DNA of 64,000 bases from Planctomycetota bacterium (GTDB lineage Bacteria > Planctomycetota > Phycisphaerae > Phycisphaerales > UBA1924). The DNA is taken from positions 1-64,000 of the forward strand of contig JAJRPN010000009.1 of the NCBI GenBank assembly GCA_024280755.1, read 5' to 3'. A program made the translations under genes and the position numbers. Positions 25,418-32,677 of the stretch are shown here, piece by piece. The notes below the pieces were generated by a model. The model had not been told where the DNA came from. It saw only the letters and a program-made list of their open reading frames with translations, and ran no database searches. The stretch's first letter is position 1; the number at the start of each line of letters is the position of its first letter.

Positions 25418-27925
25418 GTGGCGGACGAGCCAAACACACAACCCGAAGGCGTTGAGATCGATCAGGCAGTTGGTGTCGAGACGGATCAATCAGCCGAGCA
25501 GGCGAGCTTTGTGATGCCCGAAGATCCGGTCGCTGCGCTCAAATCTGGATGGCGTGATGTTTGGCAGGTGCCTGCGCTGCTTGTTGGTGCGGGGATGTTG
25601 ATGTTTGGCGTTGCGTTTTCGATTTCGGGTTCGCCCGAGCCTGATATGTCGCCGACGATTACGGTCGCGAATCGGTTGATCGAGAACGAAGAGTATGAGC
25701 GTGCGATCGAGCTGCTCAACACCAAGGTGTATCCTTGGGTTTCTAAACCAGAATCGCCAACTGTCGATAAGGTGCAGTATCACCTTGCCAAAGCCCGATC
25801 GATTTTTCGCGGGCAGCGCAAGCTCCACCTTGATGACGACCGGAACCATGTCGCGATCATCCGCGAATATCTCGAAGCCGAGCGGATCGGCGGGGCGTTG
25901 GGCCCCAAGGATGCCGCCTCGCTTGCCAAGACCTATATCGCACGCGATGAGCTCGATCAAGCGATTCAGCGGGCGCGTGGTATCCCCGAATCTCAGCGAT
26001 ACCTCCGAGATTCGGTCCATCGTGAAGCGGTGAACTCGATGCTCGATCGGGTGGTTCCAGAGACTGTGCCCGCGATGAACCTGCTCGCTGATATGCTAAT
26101 CGATCCAAACTTACCAGTAGCGGATCGTGTTTGGGCACTTGAAACACAAGGGAATGTCCGCCTTGAGCAAGGGTTTGCCGAGGAGACAATCACTCGAATC
26201 TTGCGTGCGATGCCTCGGCTCGAACGCGCGGGCGTCGAAGGAAGATCTCGGCTGCATCTCATCTTGTCCAAAGCGTACAACATGACCGGCGCGATGGACC
26301 AGGCGGGCGTTCAGGCAGCTCATGCAAGAACGCTCTCGGTTAGTGGCGAGCCTCACTATCCAGAGATCCTGCTGATGGAAGCGATCATTGAAGATTCAAA
26401 GGGCAATACCGCTTTGGCTCGTGATCTTTTTAGTGAGATCGTGAGCAACTATTCCAGCTCGACCGCGTTGCCTTTGGCGTTGCTTGGTCTTGGCGAGACC
26501 GAGGCAGGGCTTAATGAGCCGGAGCTTTCGTACGAAGCATATGAAACCCTTGTGGATCAATACGATGCCTATGGGATCGAATCGTACCCTTCGAGGAATC
26601 AAGTTCTCGAATCGTTACTCGATCGAGCGAGTGATTCATTATCTGCGGGGGCTTCGGAAGAATCGATTCGCTATGCAACATTGGCCGATCGGTTGTATCG
26701 GGGTCGTGATATTCCCAGCGGCGTCCTCATCGCTTTGGCGATGGGGCATCAGGCATCGGCAGAGGCTTTGCTCGGCAAACCGATAAGCGAAGTGCGAACT
26801 TTACTTGGGCTTGATCCGTCGAATCGTGCGGAGGTTCAGCGCCATTTAATGTCTGCTGCGACAAACTATCGTGTTCATGCAGAGCAGCATGTGGTTGCCA
26901 ATCTACCTGTATACGCCGATTCGCTTTGGCGTTCGGCGGATCTCTTTGATCGCGCTGGCGATCAGCCTGAAGCGATTCAGGCGTTTAAGGTGTTCGCCGA
27001 GTCGATGCCTTCGGATCCTAAGCACGCCGAGGCTTTGTTCCGCTTGGCCGAATCACTCCGGGCATTGGGCGATTTTCAGGCAGCGTCGGATGTCTATAAA
27101 GGATTGATCGCTGATCGTGAGAGCAGCGCAGGAGCAGACATCGGACCATTCGCAGACGCGAGCCATGTGCCTTTGGCGCAGGCGTATTTGTATGATGAAG
27201 ACCTGTCGAATGATGCAGAAGCAGAGAAGTTGCTCACCACCGCACTCAACGGCTCGATGGGAACCTCGAAGACACAACTCTTTCGCGATGCCCTTCTCGA
27301 ACTTGGTGGATTGTACGATCGCACCGATCGAGCAGAGCGGGCGATCGAACGCTATGACGAGTTCATCGCGCGGTATCAGGATGATCCTGAAGCCGGGACG
27401 GTGTATTTCAAGCTCGCAGACGCCCATCGTCGGCTCGGCGATCAGATCGAGGCCACGCTCGATGAAGCGATGCCGGCAGCCGAAAAAAACCGCCGAATCG
27501 CCAGTGTTGCCAAGCATCGCCACGACGCGATCAAGCAATATGAGATGGCCATCGGGACACTGGGTCAACGGGCTGATGCACACCTTGGGCTCTTCGAGTC
27601 GATCGCATTGCGAAACTCGTATTTTTATCTCGGCGACTGTGCCTTTGATCTCGGTGAGTATGACAATGCGATCCGGTATTATGATCGCGCTCGCGATCGG
27701 TATGTCGCCGATCCAGCGTCGCTTGTCGCGATGGTTCAGATCGTCAATGCGTATATCGAGACCAAGCAGATCGGTCGGGCGCGAACCGCAAACGACCGAG
27801 CCAGACGGTTTTACGAATCGGTGCCAGATACGGTTTGGGATGATCCGAACCTGCCTATGGACCGGTCCGACTGGGAGCGTTGGCTCGATTCGAGCGCGGT
27901 GCTTCTTGCTCAGTCTGATCAGTGA
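25418..27925 (+). CDS. TPR-repeat membrane protein
   Basis: 835 residues: an acidic N-terminus, one membrane segment (VPALLVGAGMLMFGVAFSI, about residues 35-55), then tetratricopeptide-like helical pairs over most of the length (NRLIENEEYERAIELLN, LRDALLELGGLYDRTDRAER, GDCAFDLGEYDNAIRYYDRA). Likely a membrane-anchored scaffold or envelope assembly factor. Start: GTG 25418 has GGAAGGA six bases upstream, an excellent match; the frame is open to 25376. It is 142 bases from the RDD gene. The stop comes just before the leader of the flagellar locus. Confidence 0.85.
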   Translation: MADEPNTQPEGVEIDQAVGVETDQSAEQASFVMPEDPVAALKSGWRDVWQVPALLVGAGMLMFGVAFSISGSPEPDMSPTITVANRLIENEEYERAIELLNTKVYPWVSKPESPTVDKVQYHLAKARSIFRGQRKLHLDDDRNHVAIIREYLEAERIGGALGPKDAASLAKTYIARDELDQAIQRARGIPESQRYLRDSVHREAVNSMLDRVVPETVPAMNLLADMLIDPNLPVADRVWALETQGNVRLEQGFAEETITRILRAMPRLERAGVEGRSRLHLILSKAYNMTGAMDQAGVQAAHARTLSVSGEPHYPEILLMEAIIEDSKGNTALARDLFSEIVSNYSSSTALPLALLGLGETEAGLNEPELSYEAYETLVDQYDAYGIESYPSRNQVLESLLDRASDSLSAGASEESIRYATLADRLYRGRDIPSGVLIALAMGHQASAEALLGKPISEVRTLLGLDPSNRAEVQRHLMSAATNYRVHAEQHVVANLPVYADSLWRSADLFDRAGDQPEAIQAFKVFAESMPSDPKHAEALFRLAESLRALGDFQAASDVYKGLIADRESSAGADIGPFADASHVPLAQAYLYDEDLSNDAEAEKLLTTALNGSMGTSKTQLFRDALLELGGLYDRTDRAERAIERYDEFIARYQDDPEAGTVYFKLADAHRRLGDQIEATLDEAMPAAEKNRRIASVAKHRHDAIKQYEMAIGTLGQRADAHLGLFESIALRNSYFYLGDCAFDLGEYDNAIRYYDRARDRYVADPASLVAMVQIVNAYIETKQIGRARTANDRARRFYESVPDTVWDDPNLPMDRSDWERWLDSSAVLLAQSDQ

Positions 27926-27964
27926 GTGTTTTTTGCGCACAAACTGGTGAAATCCGCGCCAACA

Positions 27965-28016
27965 GCCGATAACCAAATAGGCCGAGAGATATGGGAATGG
28001 ATTCCCGCGTCGGCCT
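27965..28016 (+). promoter_or_regulatory. Leader of the flagellar locus: GCCGATAA octamer and compound stem-loop
   Basis: GCCGATAA (27965-27972) equals the sigma-28 -10 element, but no good -35 is seen at the right distance. Seven bases later a two-level stem-loop begins: AGGCCGA (27979-27985) pairs with TCGGCCT (28010-28016), and inside it GGGAAT (27993) pairs with ATTCCC (28001). No T-run follows. It may be a leader element of the FlgN-like gene or the 3' end of the TPR transcript. Confidence 0.4.
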
Positions 28017-28076
28017 CGTAGTGCGAGCACTCATTTGAGGCTCTCCCTATAGAGTTTCTGCTGAAAAGGGTCACGG

Positions 28077-28550
28077 ATGACCAAGCCAGATCTGACACCA
28101 AAGCTCAACGCTCCCGGAGCCCGTCTGCATTCGCTTGTTGATCAAGCGCAGATTTTGATGGATCAACTCACCGTTCTGTCGGATGGGCAGAGTGAAGCCA
28201 TCGAGGGCGGCGATGTCGCACAGATCGTTGAAATCGTGAGCAAGCGAGACCCGGTTGTTCATGGGCTGGTCAATGTCGGCGAAGAAATCGGTGCATTTAT
28301 CGAAGATCCAGAGATGATCGCCAAGGTGAGCGACAACGAGCGATCGAAGGCGATGGCGAGAATCGCATCGATCGAACACGCGATGAAACGATTGCGAGAG
28401 CGTGATGCTCAAGATCAAGTACAGATGAAAGCAACCCGCGACGCGATGGCTGAGCAGTTGTCCAATATGGGGACGAATCAGTCCGCATTGCGTGCCTATT
28501 CAGGGCGTCCAAGCACGCCCAATCCCATTCTTCAAGATCGGCAAGGATGA
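28077..28550 (+). CDS. FlgN-like flagellar chaperone
   Basis: 157 residues, highly helical and acidic, with heptad-like spacing across residues 15-130 (HSLVDQAQILMDQLTVLSDG, DVAQIVEIVSKRD) and a loose Pro/Ser-rich tail, the layout of FlgN-type chaperones for hook-associated proteins. Sequence similarity to FlgN is weak, so the assignment rests on the layout and on position at the head of the flagellar locus. The stop overlaps the following kinase gene (ATGA). No hook-associated protein gene (flgK, flgL) lies in the window. Confidence 0.6.
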   Translation: MTKPDLTPKLNAPGARLHSLVDQAQILMDQLTVLSDGQSEAIEGGDVAQIVEIVSKRDPVVHGLVNVGEEIGAFIEDPEMIAKVSDNERSKAMARIASIEHAMKRLRERDAQDQVQMKATRDAMAEQLSNMGTNQSALRAYSGRPSTPNPILQDRQG

Positions 28551-29560
28551 TCCCTATGGCGCATGCGATAGAAGAGCAGGTTGATCAAGGCACTGATGCG
28601 ATCGGTGACGGTCTTTCGACGACAGATCTTGGTGAGCTGATGTCGGCTTTTACAGAGGTGACGACCAAACTCGAACGGACGCACGGGCAGCTTCGATCAG
28701 AAGTAAGCCGATTAAGCACAGAGTTGCATCAGGCCAATGAGGCGCTCGAACGCTCGCGCCGATTGGCTGCTTTGGGCGAGATGGCTGCTGGGATCTCGCA
28801 CGAGATCCGCAACCCGCTTGGGTCGATCCAGCTCTATGCCAATATGCTTGTCGAAGATCTTTCAGCGATGCCTGAGCAGTGTCAGATTGTTCGAAAAATC
28901 GGACGAGCGGTGCGTGGGCTTGATGAAATTGTTGGCGATGTGCTGACCTTTGCCCGAGAAATGAAGGTGCATTGGCACCCGTGCGAAACATCGGCATTGA
29001 TCGAGTGTTCGCTCGAGTTGTGCTGTGCTGAGATCGGCTCGGCTGTGATCCGATCTGATTTAGAGCATGATTCTTTCGAGCTGCTGTGCGATCCAACACT
29101 GATCCAACAGGCATTGGTCAATATTTTGCGGAACGCTGGCGAAGCCAACCGTGTGGGCGGCGGGCAAGAACTTGTGGTTTCGGTCGAAGCAGTCGTTTTC
29201 GAATCAGACAACCAGCAGGTCGAAGGCGTGAAGTTTTCGGTATGTGATCAGGGCGATGGGATGCCTGAGAATGTAATCGAACGGATGTTCAATCCATTCT
29301 TCACAACCCGCGACACGGGCACGGGGTTGGGCTTGGCGATTGTCCATCGGATTATCGAAGCCCATCAAGGCAAGGTAGAAGTAACCAATAACTGTTCGAA
29401 CAGTGGTTTAAGCACTAGTTCAGGCAGGGGTGCAACCGTCGAGTTGTATATTCCAAAGACACCTTCGTTGGTGGTCTCACGGAGCGATCAGGCTTTGGAG
29501 AGCGCAGAGATCGTGATCATGCCACAGCGTCAAGCAGTGCAAACTCATGGGGTAAGTTAA
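28547..29560 (+). CDS. Flagellar sensor histidine kinase (FlgS/FleS-like)
   Basis: 337 residues, soluble. A coiled coil (LERTHGQLRSEVSRLSTELH, about 42-72) precedes the phosphoacceptor domain with His85 in GEMAAGISHEIRNPLGSIQL, then the ATPase domain: N box NILRNAGEA, G1 DQGDGMP, F box FNPFFTTRD, G2 GTGLGLAIV. FlgS of epsilonproteobacteria and FleS of Pseudomonas have the same compact design and activate the sigma-54 flagellar regulon. ATG 28547 overlaps the FlgN-like stop; ATG 28556 has better ribosome-site spacing (AAGGA) and may be the true start. The regulator gene follows directly without a gap. Confidence 0.88.
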   Translation: MIPMAHAIEEQVDQGTDAIGDGLSTTDLGELMSAFTEVTTKLERTHGQLRSEVSRLSTELHQANEALERSRRLAALGEMAAGISHEIRNPLGSIQLYANMLVEDLSAMPEQCQIVRKIGRAVRGLDEIVGDVLTFAREMKVHWHPCETSALIECSLELCCAEIGSAVIRSDLEHDSFELLCDPTLIQQALVNILRNAGEANRVGGGQELVVSVEAVVFESDNQQVEGVKFSVCDQGDGMPENVIERMFNPFFTTRDTGTGLGLAIVHRIIEAHQGKVEVTNNCSNSGLSTSSGRGATVELYIPKTPSLVVSRSDQALESAEIVIMPQRQAVQTHGVS

Positions 29561-31138
29561 ATGTCGAAAATGATTCTTGTAGTTGATGACAAAGAAATGA
29601 TGCGCGACTCGATCGGGTCAACACTCACCCGTGCGGGCTTTGGAGTTCGTACCGCGTGCGATGCCAAGTCTGCGCTCAAAGAGATCGCTTCGCGTCGTCC
29701 AGATGCGGTGGTGACCGATCTTAATATGCCAGGCATGACCGGCATCGAACTCGCTGGTGAGATCCAAGAGATCGATGACGATCTCCCTGTGATCCTGATG
29801 ACCGCGTTTGGAACGATCGAAACAGCGGTGCAGGCGATGAAGAACGGTGCATATGATTTTATTACCAAGCCGTTTGAAGGCGATGAACTGATCATCTCGA
29901 TCAAACGCGCGATCTCGCATGCCTCGGTTGTTCGTGAAAATGCGATCCTCAAAGCCAATGTCGGGCGATCGAATCACGCGAATCGTGAAGGGCTGACAGG
30001 TTTAGATCGGCTTATTGGCGACTCGGATGCGATGCGTAAGGTTCGCGAGCAAGTGCGGGCGGTCGCGTCGAGTCATGGGACAGTATTAATCACTGGCGAG
30101 AGCGGCGTTGGCAAGGAAGTCGTTGCCCATGCGGTGCATGATTTGAGCCCTCGTATTGAGTCGCCGTTCCTCGCGGTCAACTGTGCCGCCCTCAACGAGA
30201 GTCTGCTCGAATCTGAACTTTTCGGGCACGAAAAAGGTGCTTTTACGGGTGCGGACAAGCTCCGTAAGGGGCGATTCGAGCTTGCTGATACCGGCTCGTT
30301 GTTGCTTGATGAGGTGTCGGAAGTGTCGCCTCAGATTCAGGCGAAGCTTTTGCGAGTGCTTCAAGAACGGGCTTTCGAGCGTGTTGGGTCGAGCAAGACG
30401 ATCGGTGTGGATGTGCGAATCATCGCAACAAGCAACCGAGATCTGCCACACGCAGCATCGATGGGTGAGTTCCGACAAGACTTGTTCTATAGGCTCAATG
30501 TGCTTCCGATCCAGATCCCAGCATTGCGAGAACGGCTCGCGGATGTTCCGATTTTGGCGCAATATTTTATTGATCATATCTGTCAACGAGACGGGCGAAA
30601 ATGTACCCGGTTTGATGATGGCGCGATTGATCTACTTCGTGGATATCGCTGGCCGGGCAATGTACGCGAGTTGCAAAATATCTGTGAGCGTGCGGTTGTA
30701 CTCAGCGACAGCAAGTCAACCACGATCGCTCATACACTGATCGAACCTTGGCTGATGACCTCGCGCCCGATGCCCAAGGCAACGCCTTTGCGTGCTTCGA
30801 ACATGAACGGCAACGCTTCACGAATGGCTGAAGCCAAGCCAATGAATATGCCAAGTGGGGCATCAATGGTGAGCAACGGGTTCAACTCGATGAGTTCATC
30901 GAGTGTTGCTGAACCCAAGCCAATGGGACAGAGCGGCTTTGAATCTGGACATCAGACGCAGACGCTGCCCGGAGATCGAACCTTGGCAGATCTTGAGCGA
31001 GATATGATCGTTGCGACATTGCAGCGGTTTAACGGCCATCGTCAGAAAACCGCCAAGGCACTTGGGATCGGTGTGCGAACACTTGGGCTCAAGCTCAAGA
31101 AGTGGAAAGAAGAAAGCTTGGTTTCGCCAAACCTTTGA
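29561..31138 (+). CDS. Flagellar sigma-54 activator (FlgR/FleR-like, NtrC family)
   Basis: 525 residues: receiver (Asp53 in VVTDLNMPG), AAA+ domain (Walker A GESGVGKE near 178, GAFTGA near 227) and a Fis-type helix-turn-helix (RQKTAKALGIGVRTLGLKLK). An unusual linker of about 70 residues rich in Met, Ser, Asn and Pro lies between the ATPase and DNA-binding domains. It is the partner of the kinase encoded just upstream. Consensus sigma-54 promoters in front of flgB (32 bases after this gene), fliF and the small gene before fliA make it the probable master activator of the middle flagellar genes (inference). Confidence 0.92.
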   Translation: MSKMILVVDDKEMMRDSIGSTLTRAGFGVRTACDAKSALKEIASRRPDAVVTDLNMPGMTGIELAGEIQEIDDDLPVILMTAFGTIETAVQAMKNGAYDFITKPFEGDELIISIKRAISHASVVRENAILKANVGRSNHANREGLTGLDRLIGDSDAMRKVREQVRAVASSHGTVLITGESGVGKEVVAHAVHDLSPRIESPFLAVNCAALNESLLESELFGHEKGAFTGADKLRKGRFELADTGSLLLDEVSEVSPQIQAKLLRVLQERAFERVGSSKTIGVDVRIIATSNRDLPHAASMGEFRQDLFYRLNVLPIQIPALRERLADVPILAQYFIDHICQRDGRKCTRFDDGAIDLLRGYRWPGNVRELQNICERAVVLSDSKSTTIAHTLIEPWLMTSRPMPKATPLRASNMNGNASRMAEAKPMNMPSGASMVSNGFNSMSSSSVAEPKPMGQSGFESGHQTQTLPGDRTLADLERDMIVATLQRFNGHRQKTAKALGIGVRTLGLKLKKWKEESLVSPNL

Positions 31139-31170
31139 GGCTGAGCAGGTTATTGAGCCGGTGAGAGCGG

Positions 31171-31187
31171 TTGGTATGGGCTTTGCG
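31171..31187 (+). promoter_or_regulatory. Sigma-54 promoter of flgB
   Basis: TTGGTATGGGCTTTGCG fits the -24/-12 consensus TTGGCACRNNNNTTGCW, with GG and GC separated by exactly ten bases. It lies between the sigma-54 activator gene and flgB. The predicted transcript would start near 31198, just before the ribosome site GGAG (31200) of flgB, giving a very short leader. Confidence 0.72.
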
Positions 31188-31210
31188 AAAGGCCGTAGTG
31201 GAGTACGATA

Positions 31211-31651
31211 ATGGGCATTAGCGATCTATCAACATCTGGAGCCATGCCAACATTGGAAAAGATGTTCCTGTTCGCTGGGCAGCGCCAAAGGCTGATCGCC
31301 AACAACATCGCCAATATCGACACGCCGGGCTTTCAGAGTTCGGATGTTGATCCCAAAGATTTCCAGAAGATGCTCGGGGAGGCGATCGATTCTCGGCGGA
31401 CAAAGAACGGGGGGGCGTTTGGTGAAATCGAACTCAAACGCAACAGTTTGGTACACATGCGAGGCTCGCAGATGATCCTCAATCCTGTGTCATCTGGCAC
31501 GGGCGGGGCGTTTCATGATGGGAATGATCGAGATCTCGAAAAGTTGATGCAGCAGTTGGTTGAAAACGCATCAACATTTCGGATTGCAGCAGATTTGATG
31601 CGAAAAAGTCAGTCTCAGCTCAAACTCGCAATTGGTCAGCGTGTGCTCTAA
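31211..31651 (+). CDS. flgB: Flagellar basal-body rod protein FlgB
   Basis: Proximal rod subunit exported through the flagellar type III apparatus. 146 residues with the rod-family N-terminus (MFLFAGQRQRLIANNIANIDTPGF, here shortened to LIANNIANIDTPGF) and the C-terminal helix typical of rod and hook proteins (ASTFRIAADLMRKSQSQL). A 25-residue extension precedes the family's normal start. The ATG has GGAG seven bases upstream. First gene of the flgB-flgC-fliE group under the sigma-54 promoter at 31171. Confidence 0.95.
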   Translation: MGISDLSTSGAMPTLEKMFLFAGQRQRLIANNIANIDTPGFQSSDVDPKDFQKMLGEAIDSRRTKNGGAFGEIELKRNSLVHMRGSQMILNPVSSGTGGAFHDGNDRDLEKLMQQLVENASTFRIAADLMRKSQSQLKLAIGQRVL

Positions 31652-31681
31652 GAGGCTTCTCTAAAAAGGATAGGATGAACA

Positions 31682-32083
31682 ATGTACGGCTCACTCGATA
31701 TCTCAACTTCAGGCATGATCGCACAACGCACGCGGATGGCTGTGATCGCCTCAAATATTGCCAATGTGAATACACTCGAAAACGCCAAAGGCGAATATGA
31801 TCCGTACCTTCGCCGATCGGTGATGCTCTCGGCAGATAGCGGCGATGGGCAAGGGCTCGGGGTTCGTGTTTCGGATATTCAGATCGAGGCGGGTGCTTTG
31901 CGTCAGGCGTATCGTCCGAGTCATCCGCATGCCGACGCCAATGGGTATATTAATGTGCCCGATATCGATACAACCAGTGAATGGGTGAACGGCCTCGAGG
32001 CTTCGCGGGCGTATGAGGCCAATGTTGTTGCAGCCGAAGCGACCAAAAGCATGTTGGCCCAGGCGTTGCGTTTGTTGGCTTAG
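31682..32083 (+). CDS. flgC: Flagellar basal-body rod protein FlgC
   Basis: Proximal rod subunit. 133 residues with the family signatures LDISTSGMIAQRTRMAVIAS plus NIANVNT at the N-terminus and NVVAAEATKSMLAQALRLL at the C-terminus. Typical length for FlgC. It is 30 bases after flgB, followed 69 bases later by fliE, in the standard flgB-flgC-fliE order. Confidence 0.96.
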   Translation: MYGSLDISTSGMIAQRTRMAVIASNIANVNTLENAKGEYDPYLRRSVMLSADSGDGQGLGVRVSDIQIEAGALRQAYRPSHPHADANGYINVPDIDTTSEWVNGLEASRAYEANVVAAEATKSMLAQALRLLA

Positions 32084-32152
32084 TGTGCTATCTTCTTTAC
32101 GAACCAATCTTGTCTTCTTGATCAACAGGACTCTTGACGAACGGAACCAACT

Positions 32153-32467
32153 ATGAGCGACCCACTCGGATTCATTTCAGGCGCGGCTAATGCGAATCGA
32201 TTACCTGCTGCGGGTTTAGGACAATCCAAGCCAGCGAATGGGCAAGGCCCAAACTTTAAGTCGCTGCTGATGGAGAACTTGAATCAAGTCAACGCGATGC
32301 AAGCGGACGCGGGCAAGGCAACCGAAGACTTGATGACCGGTAAGCGGAACGATCTTGAAGGCGTAATCGCAGCGACCGAGAAGGCCGATACGGCGTTCAA
32401 GATGCTCCAAGCAATGCGCAATCAGGTCATGGAAGCGTATGAAGAAGTCAAGCAGATGAGAGTCTGA
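32153..32467 (+). CDS. fliE: Flagellar hook-basal body complex protein FliE
   Basis: 104 residues, the usual length. FliE joins the MS ring to the rod and is the first exported substrate. Signatures are FKSLLMENLNQVNAMQADA and the C-terminal TAFKMLQAMRNQVMEAYEEV. Last gene of the flgB group: a strong terminator follows 26 bases after its stop. Confidence 0.95.
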   Translation: MSDPLGFISGAANANRLPAAGLGQSKPANGQGPNFKSLLMENLNQVNAMQADAGKATEDLMTGKRNDLEGVIAATEKADTAFKMLQAMRNQVMEAYEEVKQMRV

Positions 32468-32493
32468 TCGAAGGCTAAAACAAGAGATACATG

Positions 32494-32515
32494 CCGAGCA
32501 TTGCTCGGTTTTTTT
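32494..32515 (+). terminator. Rho-independent terminator after fliE
   Basis: CCGAG and CTCGG form a 5-bp stem around CATTG, followed by seven T. It separates the flgB-flgC-fliE unit from the fliF unit, which has its own promoter. Confidence 0.8.
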
Positions 32516-32610
32516 ATAGATGTGCGCAAGTCCTGCATGCCTCAATATTCCGCAAAAAAGTATAACTGTGTTGTGATGCTCAGCGCACACATCGGCCGAT
32601 GATGCCTTCA

Positions 32611-32627
32611 CTGGCGCGGTTCTCGCG
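32611..32627 (+). promoter_or_regulatory. Sigma-54 promoter of fliF
   Basis: CTGGCGCGGTTCTCGCG keeps GG and GC at the obligatory ten-base distance and matches most -24/-12 positions. The predicted start is near 32639, 39 bases before the fliF ATG and ahead of its ribosome site (GGAGG). It follows the fliE terminator by about 95 bases, which fits a fresh transcription unit. Confidence 0.6.
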
Positions 32628-32677
32628 TGCTAGGGGTGCAAGGATTGCGCCCGTTCGTGGCAGGAGGCCCAAGAGCG

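Noticed and set aside
27979-28016. c-di-GMP riboswitch in the flagellar leader
   Set aside because: The stem-loop lacks the GEMM aptamer core sequence and its tetraloop-receptor arrangement.
27053-28030. 325-residue minus-strand reading frame opposite the TPR gene
   Set aside because: Antisense to clear TPR repeats, and it would read through the leader of the flagellar locus.
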